From Frankiales bacterium (GTDB lineage: Bacteria > Actinomycetota > Actinomycetes > JAFAQI01), in NCBI GenBank assembly GCA_025980325.1, contig JAICXQ010000003.1, positions 1-64,000 on the forward strand: a stretch of DNA of 64,000 nt, read 5' to 3'. The notes below the pieces were generated by a model. It worked only from the letters and a program-made list of their open reading frames with translations, was not told the origin of the DNA and searched no databases. How positions within the stretch are numbered: position 1 is the first letter of the stretch; each line of letters starts with the position of its first letter. The translations under genes were made by a program, and so were the position numbers. Positions 31,768 to 40,524 of this stretch are shown in pieces.

Positions 31768-32142
31768 CTAGTACGGCAAGTCCTCCGGCCGGCAATTCGA
31801 GAAATCGGGCTCCGGCAGCCGTGGAAGCCTCTTCGCCGCAATGCTCGTCCGGCCTTCCAGCAGCGCGCGGGCGACGCGGTGCATGCCGTCCATGACCCGG
31901 CCCTCCGGATCCACGACTATCGGGAAACGCAGGTCGACCTCGTGAATCAGCCGGCAATGCTCGACGACGTTGCGGACGGTCGGCGCGTACCCGTGGTCGA
32001 ACCAATACGCAGAGTCGAGCTCCGCGATGTGTGTCAGCGAGAGTTCCTCGACCGGCTCGCTCTCGACCAGCGCGACAAGCCGATCGACGTCCCACGCATC
32101 GAGTCCTGACGCGCCGCGGCGGAAGTGGTATTGCTTGCGCAC
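31768..32142 (-). CDS. ParB/sulfiredoxin-like fold protein
   Basis: 124 residues. The C-terminal motif PIVVDPEGRVMDGMHRVARALLEG is the D-G-x-H-R core of the ParB/sulfiredoxin superfamily, and LDAWDVDRLVALVES, LSLTHIAELDSAYWFDH and CRPEDLPY are shared by a stand-alone family found in many bacteria. Such folds bind nucleotides or act as NTPase/nuclease; no role is known for this branch. GTG 32142 has GACACT 6 nt upstream and no Shine-Dalgarno. Confidence 0.8.
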   Translation of the reverse strand: MRKQYHFRRGASGLDAWDVDRLVALVESEPVEELSLTHIAELDSAYWFDHGYAPTVRNVVEHCRLIHEVDLRFPIVVDPEGRVMDGMHRVARALLEGRTSIAAKRLPRLPEPDFSNCRPEDLPY

Positions 32143-32281
32143 CCGACGAGTGTCCCGCAGCGCGCCCGCGCGCCAGGCTTTGAACCATGTCCGTCAGCTC
32201 GTGATCGTCGTCGTGGCCTCTTGCTGCTACCGGTCAGCGTTCGGCAGAAGGTGATGAGATCGCGGGCGGCGCCGGGATGGG

Positions 32282-33880
32282 TCAGTTCGGTGCGTGCACC
32301 GCAGTGCCGTCGGAGGGTTGGTAGACGAGGATCGGGTTGTCGTACCCGCGGAGCTGGAGTTCGCCGGCGACGGTCCACGAGTTGGCCTCGGCACCGGCGC
32401 GCTGGAGGGCCTCCTCGCTGGCGAGTACCCGTCCGAGCCGCTGCTTGGCTTCGTCCGTCAGCCGCGCGGCTTCGTTCACCGGGACCCCGATGACGCTGTA
32501 TTCGTAACGTTCTTCCGCACCGACGTTGCCGGCGACGACGGTGCCGGCCGAGACTCCCATCGCCGCGTCCAGCTCGGGAGTGACCGCGGCAAGGGTGAGC
32601 AGTTCACGCCGTAGCGTCCGCGCCGCGCGCAGGGCGCGTGCTGCGCTGTCGGGCGTCGGTGCGGGCGCGCCGAACACGCACAGCGCACCGTCGCCTTCGA
32701 ACTTGTTGACCCAGCCGCCCTCTTCGCCGACGACCCGGACGATGATGGCGAAGAACTGGTTGAGCAGCCGGAGCACGTCCTCCGGCGGTGCGCCTTGGGT
32801 CAGCCGGGTCGAGCCGATCAGATCGACGAAGACCGCTGCCACTTCGCGCCGCTCGCCGCCGAGCTTGATCTCGCCGGCCGCGACCGCGTTGCGAGCCACC
32901 TGCTCCCCGACGTGGCGACCGAACAGGTCCGCCAGCATCGCGCGTTCGCGCAGCCCGGCCACCATCTGGTTGAACCCGGCCTGCAGCAGGCCCAGCTCGC
33001 CGCCGTCGTTGACCGTCAGCGCCACGTCGAGATCACCGTGCTGCACCTGACCGACGCAGCGGCGCAGTTCGACCAACGGCGTCGCCAGCGAACGTGTGGC
33101 CACATAGACCACCGCCGATCCGGCGAGCAGGCCCGCGCCGATGATGAACCAGATGGCGCCCGCGGTCGGCGGCTGGCTGCGCGGCCTGCCGATGAAGCTC
33201 AAACCGATCATGAGCAAGAAGACGTCGGCGCCGATCAGCCACGACGCGATCAACTTGACCCGCACTCCTGGCGCGAGCATCCGCTCGGGCACGTTGCCGG
33301 CGAACGCGCGCGCGACGATGGGGCGGATCGTCCACTCGACGATCAGATACACCAGGCCGGACGTGGCAAGACCGCCGAGCAGGATCGACATCGCCACCCG
33401 CGCGACGTACGTGCCGCTGTGATGTCCGATCGCGGTCAGCAGCGACCATGCGAGCGCGGCGCCGAACCAGCCGAGCATGCCTTGCAGCGCCAGCCACAAC
33501 GGCACCAGCAACAGTCGCCGCTGCTCCTCACTCGTCGCCGGTCGGTCCGCGACGAGCCACTGCGTGCTCCTGGCGCAGGTGCGCCCCGCGACCGTGAATC
33601 CCACCGGCCCCGCCACCGACATGTAGACGACGAACAGCACGATGTCGGCCCAGCCGACGCCGGGTTGACCCTTGATCCCGGCACTGGTCAATGCGCCCGA
33701 CGCCAGCGCCAACGCGCCGCCGACGAGATTCGCGGCGGGCATGCGCATGGTCAGCCGCCGGCCTGCATCGGCGAACAGCTCCGCGCCGGGACGCTCGTCA
33801 AGCACGCCGGCAACGTACTGCGGATTCCTGGCCGCGTCTGTGAGCGCGGTCACGCGTCCGTCCACGCAAAGCTGCCGCAC
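32282..33880 (-). CDS. membrane class III adenylate/guanylate cyclase with HAMP domain
   Basis: 532 residues. Six hydrophobic helices in the first 270 residues are followed by a HAMP linker (TPLVELRRCVGQVQHGDLDVAL ... FNQMVAGL) and a C-terminal cyclase domain. Metal-binding Asp is in VAAVFVDLIGSTRL, the second Asp and substrate-lysine motif in WVNKFEGDGALCVFGAP, and the transition-state Asn/Arg in GVPVNEAARL. This is the layout of mycobacterial Rv1318c-Rv1320c cyclases, which make cAMP. Active-site residues look complete. The start could be a GTG slightly downstream. Confidence 0.92.
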   Translation of the reverse strand: MRQLCVDGRVTALTDAARNPQYVAGVLDERPGAELFADAGRRLTMRMPAANLVGGALALASGALTSAGIKGQPGVGWADIVLFVVYMSVAGPVGFTVAGRTCARSTQWLVADRPATSEEQRRLLLVPLWLALQGMLGWFGAALAWSLLTAIGHHSGTYVARVAMSILLGGLATSGLVYLIVEWTIRPIVARAFAGNVPERMLAPGVRVKLIASWLIGADVFLLMIGLSFIGRPRSQPPTAGAIWFIIGAGLLAGSAVVYVATRSLATPLVELRRCVGQVQHGDLDVALTVNDGGELGLLQAGFNQMVAGLRERAMLADLFGRHVGEQVARNAVAAGEIKLGGERREVAAVFVDLIGSTRLTQGAPPEDVLRLLNQFFAIIVRVVGEEGGWVNKFEGDGALCVFGAPAPTPDSAARALRAARTLRRELLTLAAVTPELDAAMGVSAGTVVAGNVGAEERYEYSVIGVPVNEAARLTDEAKQRLGRVLASEEALQRAGAEANSWTVAGELQLRGYDNPILVYQPSDGTAVHAPN

Positions 33881-33923
33881 TCGGCACTCACATGTGAACG
33901 GGCGCGCTCATGCGAGCGGAAAC

Positions 33924-34322
33924 CTATTGCCGGGCGTCGCGCTCGATCGCGGTCGCCTGCGACCACACGACCTGCCAGCCGGCCTGATCGTCTCGGCGAT
34001 AGCAATCGGTGTGCCAGCAGTCGGACGAGAACGCTTCCCCGGCCGGGCCGACCGCGATGGCGGACTTGTATCGAAGGACCGCCAGGTCGTGACCGTCGCT
34101 GAGAACGTCGACCTCCGACACGGCCTCGAATCGTTCGTACGCCAGATCCCCGGAGGCGACCGCGGCGAGATAGTCGGTCTTCGACAACCGAGCCCCGCGA
34201 GGTGTGATCAGCACATAGTCGTCCGCGTGCAGCCGCTGCGCGGTGACCATGTCCCGATCGACGAGCGAGCGCAGCCGGCTCGCTTCGATCCGGCGCAGGT
34301 CCGCATGCTCAGACGGTGTCAT
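33924..34322 (-). CDS. SnoaL/DUF4440-like NTF2-fold protein
   Basis: 132 residues. The helix-rich start (LRRIEASRLRSLVDRDMVTAQRLH), ADDYVLITPRGARLSKTDYLAAV and the final strands with WQVVWSQATAI match NTF2-like DUF4440/SnoaL proteins. These can be enzymes or ligand-binding proteins. ATG 34322 begins the fold; ATG 34337 would add five residues. Lone gene. Confidence 0.83.
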   Translation of the reverse strand: MTPSEHADLRRIEASRLRSLVDRDMVTAQRLHADDYVLITPRGARLSKTDYLAAVASGDLAYERFEAVSEVDVLSDGHDLAVLRYKSAIAVGPAGEAFSSDCWHTDCYRRDDQAGWQVVWSQATAIERDARQ

Positions 34323-34371
34323 TCGTCCAGGATGCACGCGAGCGGGACATGTGTGCGTGCTGCCGGCAGCC

Positions 34372-34875
34372 TTACGCGCCGACGGGCAGGTTGCCCTCTT
34401 GGGCGACGTACTGGGCCCGGCGGATCCAGATGGGGCTGTGGTAGACGATCTTTCCGTCGTTGAACGTGAGCTGGCCCCGGCGGATGATGCGCGATAGCCA
34501 GTGCTGGCGATCGCTTCCCATCCGTACGACGCCGGGACCGCGGTCGTATTCGGCCAGGCGCTTACCGGGGATGTGGAAGGGCCAGTCTCGATACACGTAG
34601 ATGCGTCCGTTGGTGACGATGATGATGCGGTGGAAGTAGAAGCTGACCAGTGAGATCCCCAGCTCGAGCAACTGGCCGATGGTCGGGATGAACTTCACGA
34701 CATCCTCGATCACCCCGAAGATCAACATGGTGAGCAGGTTGTTGAAGGTGAAGGCCACGCAGACGGCATGTTCGTCCAGGTGCGCTCGTCGCGCCACCCG
34801 GTTTGCCATCCGCTGGTTGTAGCCGGTGACTTCGAAGCGCCGCGGTTGACCAGCGGTCTCGTAGGCCGTGTCCAT
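34372..34875 (-). CDS. membrane protein with PH-like C-terminal part
   Basis: 167 residues. A hydrophobic hairpin at about 50-88 (LLTMLIFGVIEDVVKFIPTI, LLELGISLVSFYFHRIIIV) is followed by a beta-rich soluble part beginning TNGRIYVYRDWPF, which resembles small PH-like/bPH domains that follow membrane anchors. No ribosome site; TAATTT lies exactly 6 nt before ATG 34875. Function unknown. Confidence 0.72.
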   Translation of the reverse strand: MDTAYETAGQPRRFEVTGYNQRMANRVARRAHLDEHAVCVAFTFNNLLTMLIFGVIEDVVKFIPTIGQLLELGISLVSFYFHRIIIVTNGRIYVYRDWPFHIPGKRLAEYDRGPGVVRMGSDRQHWLSRIIRRGQLTFNDGKIVYHSPIWIRRAQYVAQEGNLPVGA

Positions 34876-34881
34876 GACCGC

Positions 34882-34887
34882 AAATTA
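34882..34887 (-). promoter_or_regulatory. -10 box TAATTT for membrane protein gene
   Basis: On the minus strand TAATTT is followed by 6 nt and ATG 34875. Confidence 0.6.
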
Positions 34888-35010
34888 CCGCAAAACACCG
34901 AGGAACGTGGCCGCTCTTGGCGAGCGAGGTGCCCACCATCCGAAGCCCGGAATAGGCGTCGAGAAGATCGCCGTTCTATCGCCAATGGATGCTGATTTTA
35001 GGAGGCCATC

Positions 35011-35337
35011 ATGGCAGAGGTGAAGGCGCTCAAGACCAACTGCCGCAGGTGCGGCGACGTGGTGGTCCCGACGTCCGATGTGCGCGTGACCGCGGCGGCG
35101 TCCGGTACCGGATTGTTCGTCTTCCAATGCCCGACGTGCAGGCGCGAGGTGTGGCAAGCATCCGACGCCGGCACGCTGCTCAGGTTGAGAGCGGCCGGCG
35201 CAATGCCGGTCCAGGGGCCCGCGCCGCTGGAACTCACCGAGCTTCACGACGGCTCGCCGATCAGCTGGGACGACCTGCTCGAGGCCCACGAGGTCATGCG
35301 CCATGACTGTTGTCCGCAGGACGAGCTCACCGCCTGA
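35011..35337 (+). CDS. zinc-ribbon protein
   Basis: 108 residues. Two Cys pairs, CRRCGD at 11-16 and CPTCRR near 40, 26 residues apart, form a likely zinc ribbon, and a CC pair lies near the C terminus. ATG 35011 has the best Shine-Dalgarno in the window (AGGAGG, 6 nt spacing). Such stand-alone ribbons may bind nucleic acid or protein; no partner is adjacent. Role unknown. Confidence 0.8.
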   Translation: MAEVKALKTNCRRCGDVVVPTSDVRVTAAASGTGLFVFQCPTCRREVWQASDAGTLLRLRAAGAMPVQGPAPLELTELHDGSPISWDDLLEAHEVMRHDCCPQDELTA

Positions 35338-35348
35338 CCGAGGCGACG

Positions 35349-35837
35349 TCAGAGTTCCCTGATCATCCGGATCTCGTCCTTGCACGGGTCCGAGGGAAGC
35401 GGCTGCACGTCACCGGTGACCGCGAATCCGGCCCGCTCGTAGAAGCGCATGGCCCGTTCGTTGTCCTTCGTCACCCACAGCGCGATCGTTCTTGCTCCTA
35501 CACCGTGCGCCCACGAAAGGACCGCATCAACCAGGCCGGCGGCGACTCCGGTACCGCGATGCGACGGAGCGACCCACATGCTCACCAGCTGCCGATCAGC
35601 GCCCAAGTCGTCGTCGACGCATCCCGCCAACCCGACACAGGCTTCTTCCTCGAAGGCGAGAAATACGGCCCACGAGGTGCCCGTCGCGGCGCGCGAGACG
35701 CGCTCGGCCCACTGCTCCCGCGGTCGAGCCAACTCGTTCGAGTACGTCGAGCCGAACGCAGACGGCGAATCCTGAAGTGCGCGGAGCCGAACCTCGCGGT
35801 ACAGGTCGAGGTCGTCGACAGTGACGCGGCGAATCAT
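35349..35837 (-). CDS. GNAT-family N-acetyltransferase
   Basis: 162 residues. The acetyl-CoA loop VAPSHRGTGVAAGLVDAVL and the following ALWVTKDNERAMRFYERAGFAVTG are classical GNAT motifs A and B; the N-terminal YREVRLRALQDSPSAFGSTYSNE is the common RimI-like helix 1-2 region. ATG 35837 starts the domain; TTGGAT lies 6 nt upstream. It ends 11 bases from the convergent zinc-ribbon gene. Substrate unknown. Confidence 0.92.
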   Translation of the reverse strand: MIRRVTVDDLDLYREVRLRALQDSPSAFGSTYSNELARPREQWAERVSRAATGTSWAVFLAFEEEACVGLAGCVDDDLGADRQLVSMWVAPSHRGTGVAAGLVDAVLSWAHGVGARTIALWVTKDNERAMRFYERAGFAVTGDVQPLPSDPCKDEIRMIREL

Positions 35838-35886
35838 GCCGCCATCCAACCGCTGCAAACCGCCGCCAGCCCTGCCGGTCGAGGGA

Positions 35887-36477
35887 TTACTGAAGGCAGA
35901 CGTCCGCGAACTCGAATGCGAAGGCGAGCGGCGCGAACGCAACAATCTCCGCAGCGTCAATCACGATGCCTACGACTCCGAAGGGATTGCCGCTCTCAAC
36001 CGAGCCCAACTGCTCACCCATGTTGCGGAGGTCCCCTTGCTCAAAGTCCTCCACCGCAGCGACGCCCGCGAAAGTGCCTGAGGGGGCGCATTGCACCAAG
36101 TGGTCGTGCAGCGTGGGCGATCCGAGCGGGACGGTGACGGCAGGCGTTGTCTCCTGCGGCAGCGGCACGGTGACTGTCGGGACGGTGATCGACGGGACGG
36201 AGACCAACGTGTCGCCCTTGTTGATGCACGTCACGAGTACGCAGACCGTCGTCGGCGCGGGGACCGACTCGCTCGGCGTGCTCACACCGGAAATCGTGGT
36301 TGGGCCGCCGACCGTCTGACTTGGGATGGTCGAGCCCGTACCGAAGCATGCGCCGGTGTCGTCGACGGTGAGGCAGGAGTCCGCGTATGCGGTGCCTGTC
36401 GTGAGCGCGCCGGCGAACACGGCACCTACGACGGCGATGGTGGACACCTGGCGAAGCGCGCGAAGACCGCTGGGCAT
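35887..36477 (-). CDS. secreted Val/Thr/Pro-rich protein
   Basis: 196 residues. Signal peptide to about TGTAYA, then a low-complexity Thr/Val/Pro/Ser stretch (SVPSITVPTVTVPLPQETTP) between cysteine pairs (DSCLTVDDTGACFG and VCVLVTCINKG), and a final hydrophobic helix-like region (VVGIVIDAAEIVAFAPLAFA). ATG 36477 follows a GGGGGG tract. It may sit at the cell surface; no domain recognised. Confidence 0.68.
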   Translation of the reverse strand: MPSGLRALRQVSTIAVVGAVFAGALTTGTAYADSCLTVDDTGACFGTGSTIPSQTVGGPTTISGVSTPSESVPAPTTVCVLVTCINKGDTLVSVPSITVPTVTVPLPQETTPAVTVPLGSPTLHDHLVQCAPSGTFAGVAAVEDFEQGDLRNMGEQLGSVESGNPFGVVGIVIDAAEIVAFAPLAFAFEFADVCLQ

Positions 36478-36592
36478 GCGTCAAACCCCCCAAAGAGAAA
36501 CGACTGTTTTTGCAACGACGAATGTGGTCAAAAGCGTACAAGCGCGGGCGACCGGCCGCAATGGAGGTTGGGGCAGCGAACCTTCGGCAGCC

Positions 36593-37873
36593 TCAGTCGT
36601 CCAAGAAGAGCGGTGAGCTGATTGCCTCCATGGCGAGGACGTCGCGGCAGTACGTCGTCTGGGTGCCGACGACGGGGTCGCAGCCCTGCTGCCGTACCGA
36701 CTGCCCGTCCGGCCCGAGCAGCTGCGCGCGGACGAACTTCGATCCCGCCGGGATGCCTGCATTACCGAGCCGGAAGTCATACGTCGACGCGGCGCCGAGC
36801 GGGACGTCGACGCTGCCCTGGTCGGTGACGATGCGCAGCGTGCTGCCGGGGACCGCGTTGAGGGTACGGATCCGGAAGGCCGAGCGCGGGCTGGTGTCCG
36901 ATCCGGCGATCGCCTCGTAGACGCCGTCGCCGTTGTGGTCGGCCTCGAGGAACAGCTGCGGGCCGCGCTCCAGCGGCGGCAGCGCGGACACGAACGTGTG
37001 ATGTGCACGCAAGCCGTCGAGGATGCCCTGCACCGTCAGCGACCGGACGAAGACCCAGGTGGTCGGGTCGCCGATGCCCTGCACGGAGTCGGTGGTCACC
37101 CAGTGCGAGTCGCTGCCGCCGGTGATGCCGACGTGATAGCCGCGCTGCAGGAAGCCGTCGTACCACTGCATCGCGAAGTCGTCGTCGTTGCTCGCGGGCG
37201 CGGGTGGTTGGTAGAACCACGGCTCGTTCCAGACCTCGACGTTGTCGGGGACGACCGAGTATCCGTACGTGCGCAGCCAGTTCATGTCGCTCGGGTGGTT
37301 GATCTGGAAGCTGCCGCCGGCGGCGCGCAAACCATCGGCCATCGCGGTCTCGCCGGCCGCCGACTTGTCCGCGACCTGCTGGTCGCACTCGATGATCGAG
37401 CCGGGGATCGCGCCGTCGTTTCCGTAGCAGGATCGCGCGCCGAGCATCTGCACGTGACCGGGCTGGGAGTTCTCGTATCCCGGCAGCCAGACGAAGTTCG
37501 GGTTGGCCGCTTGGAAGGCGAGCGCGTCCGGGTCGGTCTGGTTGACGACGTTGTTGTGGTCGGTGAGCGCGACGAAGTTGAGCCCGCGCTGCTGCGCTTC
37601 CTGCAGCCGCTGCACCGGGGCGAAGCCGACGGTGTACGGCGCGTCGCAGGGCCGGCGGGCGGCGCGGTCGGTGGACGACGGGTCCCACGCCGTCGTCGGA
37701 TCGATGCACGTGTCGTGGCCGTAGATCGTGTGCACGTGGAGGTCGCCGGCGACCCAGAACCCGACCGGTGGGCGCGGCCCCTGCTGCGCGACGTTGGGGC
37801 CGGTCGAGTCGGCGAGGACCGGACCGGCCGCGGTGAGGGTGAGGCAGGCGGCGAAGGCAGCGAGGCGGCGCAC
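36593..37873 (-). CDS. secreted CehA/McbA-like PHP metallohydrolase
   Basis: 426 residues. Signal peptide RRLAAFAACLTLTAAGPVLA, then the metal-site motifs of the CehA/McbA branch of PHP phosphoesterases: GDLHVHTIYGHDTC, FVALTDHNNV, GGSFQINHPSD and GITGGSDSHWV. CehA-type enzymes hydrolyse phospho- or ester bonds; being secreted, this one may act on an extracellular ester. A C-terminal beta domain follows. GTG 37873 is only 40 bases from the divergent alpha-galactosidase start, so the two genes share a very short control region. Confidence 0.83.
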   Translation of the reverse strand: MRRLAAFAACLTLTAAGPVLADSTGPNVAQQGPRPPVGFWVAGDLHVHTIYGHDTCIDPTTAWDPSSTDRAARRPCDAPYTVGFAPVQRLQEAQQRGLNFVALTDHNNVVNQTDPDALAFQAANPNFVWLPGYENSQPGHVQMLGARSCYGNDGAIPGSIIECDQQVADKSAAGETAMADGLRAAGGSFQINHPSDMNWLRTYGYSVVPDNVEVWNEPWFYQPPAPASNDDDFAMQWYDGFLQRGYHVGITGGSDSHWVTTDSVQGIGDPTTWVFVRSLTVQGILDGLRAHHTFVSALPPLERGPQLFLEADHNGDGVYEAIAGSDTSPRSAFRIRTLNAVPGSTLRIVTDQGSVDVPLGAASTYDFRLGNAGIPAGSKFVRAQLLGPDGQSVRQQGCDPVVGTQTTYCRDVLAMEAISSPLFLDD

Positions 37874-37913
37874 GGACAGGACTTCGGTGCCTTGCCGCCG
37901 AACTCCTGTCGCC

Positions 37914-40082
37914 GTGAGCCCTGTGGCCAGAAGCCGGCGCGCCGTCGCGCTGACCGCTGCCCTGGCCGTCGTCCTGCCGGTTGGCGCGGCCGCCGGTGCG
38001 GACACACCTCGCCCGGCCGACGGAATCGTGGTCGAGGCGGACGCGACCACGGCGGTGCTCGGCAACGCTGCCGTGTCCCGCACCTGGTCCCTCGTCGGCG
38101 GAGCCGTACGTACGACGGCGCTCGACGGCGCCGGCCGGCAGTGGGTGACCGCGCCCGGTGACGACTTCGCGTTGAATCTCGACGGCGTCCCGACGACGTC
38201 GACGACCGGCTGGACGCTGCTGTCGGTGACGCCGGGCAGCGACTCGCTGCTGTTCCGCTACGCGCTCGCCTCGACCGCTACGGCGCCGGCCGGGATCGAG
38301 CTCGACCGGCGAGTGGTGCTGCGGCCCGGCTCGTCGGTGTTCGAGACGACGTCGACGCTGGTCGACAACGGGCCGGCGCCGGCGCGGGTGTCGTCGTACA
38401 CCCTCGACCAGGTCACGACGGCGGCGACGCTGCCGGCCGAGGTGCAGGCCTACAACGGCGGCTCGGACTGGCGCGACGACTACCGCCACGTCACCGACGA
38501 GACCGCGGCCTTCGACGACGAAGGAGAGGTGCTGCGCGTCGGCGGCGACACCGGACTGTTCCTCGTGTCGCAGCGGCGCGGCGGCTCGATGAGCCGGGTC
38601 GGCCGCGACGCGACCGGGCGTACCTACGCCGGCGTCGACTGGGCGCGCGACCTGTTCGACTTCGGACCGCTGGAGTCGTCGCCGCCGTCGTACAACCGCC
38701 TGGACAACCCGGCGTACCCGGTGCCGGTCCGTGCGCGGGTGCTGCGGCCGCTGTCGTCGCTGGACCTCGGCACCGCCTACCTCGGTGTGTACTCCGGCGG
38801 CGCGGCCGAGGCGGCGGCGGCGTTCACGCGCGACTTCGCCGGTGCGGTCGAGCCGGCGTACGCGCACTCGGTCGACCTCAACACGTTCCACCCGTGGGGG
38901 CACGGTGACGGCATGAGCGACGCGAACCTGCGCCCGCAGGTCCTCGCGGCGAAGGCGCTCGGCGTCGAGACGTTCATGCTCGACGACCAGTGGCAGGGCG
39001 GCACCGGCGGCGAGAGCGGCGACTGGCGGTGGGACCCGGCCCGGTTCCCGGGCGCGGAGACCGACGATCGGCCGGACTTCGTCGACTACCTGCACCAGCA
39101 GGGCATGCAGCTCGGGCTCTGGATGTCGCCGCTGGAGTTCAACATGGCGTCGCAGACCTACGCCGCGCATCCGGACTGGGCCTGCGCTCCCGTCGGTGAC
39201 GTGACCGCGCAGGATCCCGACGACGCCGGGCTCGGTGTGTGGGATGCGACCAACCCTGCGTTCCAGGACTACATGGTGGGAGTCGTCGACCGGCTCGTGG
39301 CGGACGACGGTGTCGTCGAGTTCAAGTTCGACTTCATGGCGTGGGTCGACTGCGGCGACCACGACTACGCCGACTACGAAGACGCTTTCGTCTCGCTCGT
39401 GCACCGGATGCAGCGGCGGCACCCCGGTGTGACGTTCGAGCTCGACGAGACGAACGACCAGCGCGCGTGGCCGTTCGAGTCGGCGGCGATCGGACCGTCA
39501 TGGTTCGACAACGGGCACCTGCACGGCAGCACCGCGGTCGCGAAGCTGCTGCACGACGTGTGGAGCGCCGCACCGTGGGTGCCCACCGCGACCCTCGGGC
39601 TCGGTGTCTACGACGGGACGCTCACCGGCCCGTACGCGGGTGTCGCCGGAGTCGACGCGCTGTATCCGCTCGCGATGCTGACGCACGCGACGTTCTGGAC
39701 CGACCTCACATCGCTGTCGGCCGATCAGCGGGCAGAGACTTCCTGGTGGATCGCGTGGTATCGCGCGCACTGCGATGAACTCGGCCCCGCCGTCTACGAG
39801 TTGACCAATGCCGATCCGCTCGACGGGCAGTCGTGGGCGGCGTGGCAGCCGTGGAACGGCGACTCGGGTTACGTGTTCGCGTTCCGGCAGGCAGGCGGCC
39901 CCGCGACGGAATCGCTGCCGCTGCACGGCGTGAACTTGCGCGAGACGTACGCCGTCGCGGACGCGCGCACCGGCGCGCGACTCGGTGTGTACCGCGGCGC
40001 GGATCTCGCCGCCGGCCTTTCCATCAGTCTCGCGCCGTACAGCGCACGGGTCGTGTCAGTGAAGCCGCTAGGAGCGCACTAG
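37914..40082 (+). CDS. secreted GH36-type alpha-galactosidase
   Basis: 722 residues with signal peptide (SRRAVALTAALAVVLPVGAAAGA). An N-terminal beta-sandwich is followed by the barrel with LGVETFMLDDQWQGG, the nucleophile motif EFKFDFMAWVDCG (Asp near residue 471) and the acid/base region FELDETNDQRAWPFE, matching GH36/melibiase chemistry: hydrolysis of terminal alpha-1,6-galactose from raffinose-type sugars or galactomannan. The C-terminal beta domain is present. GTG 37914 is the first start before the signal peptide. Divergent from the PHP hydrolase. Confidence 0.88.
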   Translation: MSPVARSRRAVALTAALAVVLPVGAAAGADTPRPADGIVVEADATTAVLGNAAVSRTWSLVGGAVRTTALDGAGRQWVTAPGDDFALNLDGVPTTSTTGWTLLSVTPGSDSLLFRYALASTATAPAGIELDRRVVLRPGSSVFETTSTLVDNGPAPARVSSYTLDQVTTAATLPAEVQAYNGGSDWRDDYRHVTDETAAFDDEGEVLRVGGDTGLFLVSQRRGGSMSRVGRDATGRTYAGVDWARDLFDFGPLESSPPSYNRLDNPAYPVPVRARVLRPLSSLDLGTAYLGVYSGGAAEAAAAFTRDFAGAVEPAYAHSVDLNTFHPWGHGDGMSDANLRPQVLAAKALGVETFMLDDQWQGGTGGESGDWRWDPARFPGAETDDRPDFVDYLHQQGMQLGLWMSPLEFNMASQTYAAHPDWACAPVGDVTAQDPDDAGLGVWDATNPAFQDYMVGVVDRLVADDGVVEFKFDFMAWVDCGDHDYADYEDAFVSLVHRMQRRHPGVTFELDETNDQRAWPFESAAIGPSWFDNGHLHGSTAVAKLLHDVWSAAPWVPTATLGLGVYDGTLTGPYAGVAGVDALYPLAMLTHATFWTDLTSLSADQRAETSWWIAWYRAHCDELGPAVYELTNADPLDGQSWAAWQPWNGDSGYVFAFRQAGGPATESLPLHGVNLRETYAVADARTGARLGVYRGADLAAGLSISLAPYSARVVSVKPLGAH

Positions 40083-40150
40083 CCCTCGTCGTCGTAGCGC
40101 CGAAGCACGCCACTCCGCCCACAAGTGGACCGACGATGATGCTCGCTCAC

Positions 40151-40450
40151 CTACTCCGTGATCTTGTGCACGTTGCTTGCTGGTTCGTGAGGGTGTAACT
40201 CCTGTTCGTCTGCCAGCAACTCGGGCTGGTTCCAGCTCCAGGCGGGTGGATTCCGGCGCGCCAGCCGGCGCCACCATGGAAAGAACAGCAGGCCCAACGC
40301 GAGCGCGGCACCCAGGGTGAGCAACATCTCGACCGGACCGGACTCCCGCCACACATTTGCGAAACCGAAGAGCCCAAACGCAACTGCCCACCAGAAACCT
40401 GGCCGGTGCCGCATGACGCGCAAGTACGCACGGAAAGTCGGCCCGCTCAC
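40151..40450 (-). CDS. small two-helix membrane protein
   Basis: 99 residues. Helices at about FWWAVAFGLFGFANVW and MLLTLGAALALGLLFFPWW are followed by a charged cytosolic tail. GTG 40450 is chosen because CATTAT lies 6 nt upstream; an in-frame GTG 45 bases earlier would overlap the opposite promoter. No family recognised. Confidence 0.58.
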   Translation of the reverse strand: MSGPTFRAYLRVMRHRPGFWWAVAFGLFGFANVWRESGPVEMLLTLGAALALGLLFFPWWRRLARRNPPAWSWNQPELLADEQELHPHEPASNVHKITE

Positions 40451-40524
40451 GACTACATAATGAGGTGCCTCGCCACGACCGTCGTGTCCCGCCACCTATC
40501 CGAGCCCAACGCCACGGAGGGCCT

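Noticed and set aside
36777-39422. 881-codon open frame on the minus strand
   Set aside because: It runs antisense through the GH36 gene and across the PHP hydrolase gene in the wrong frame; composition is Arg/Pro/Val-rich with no domain.
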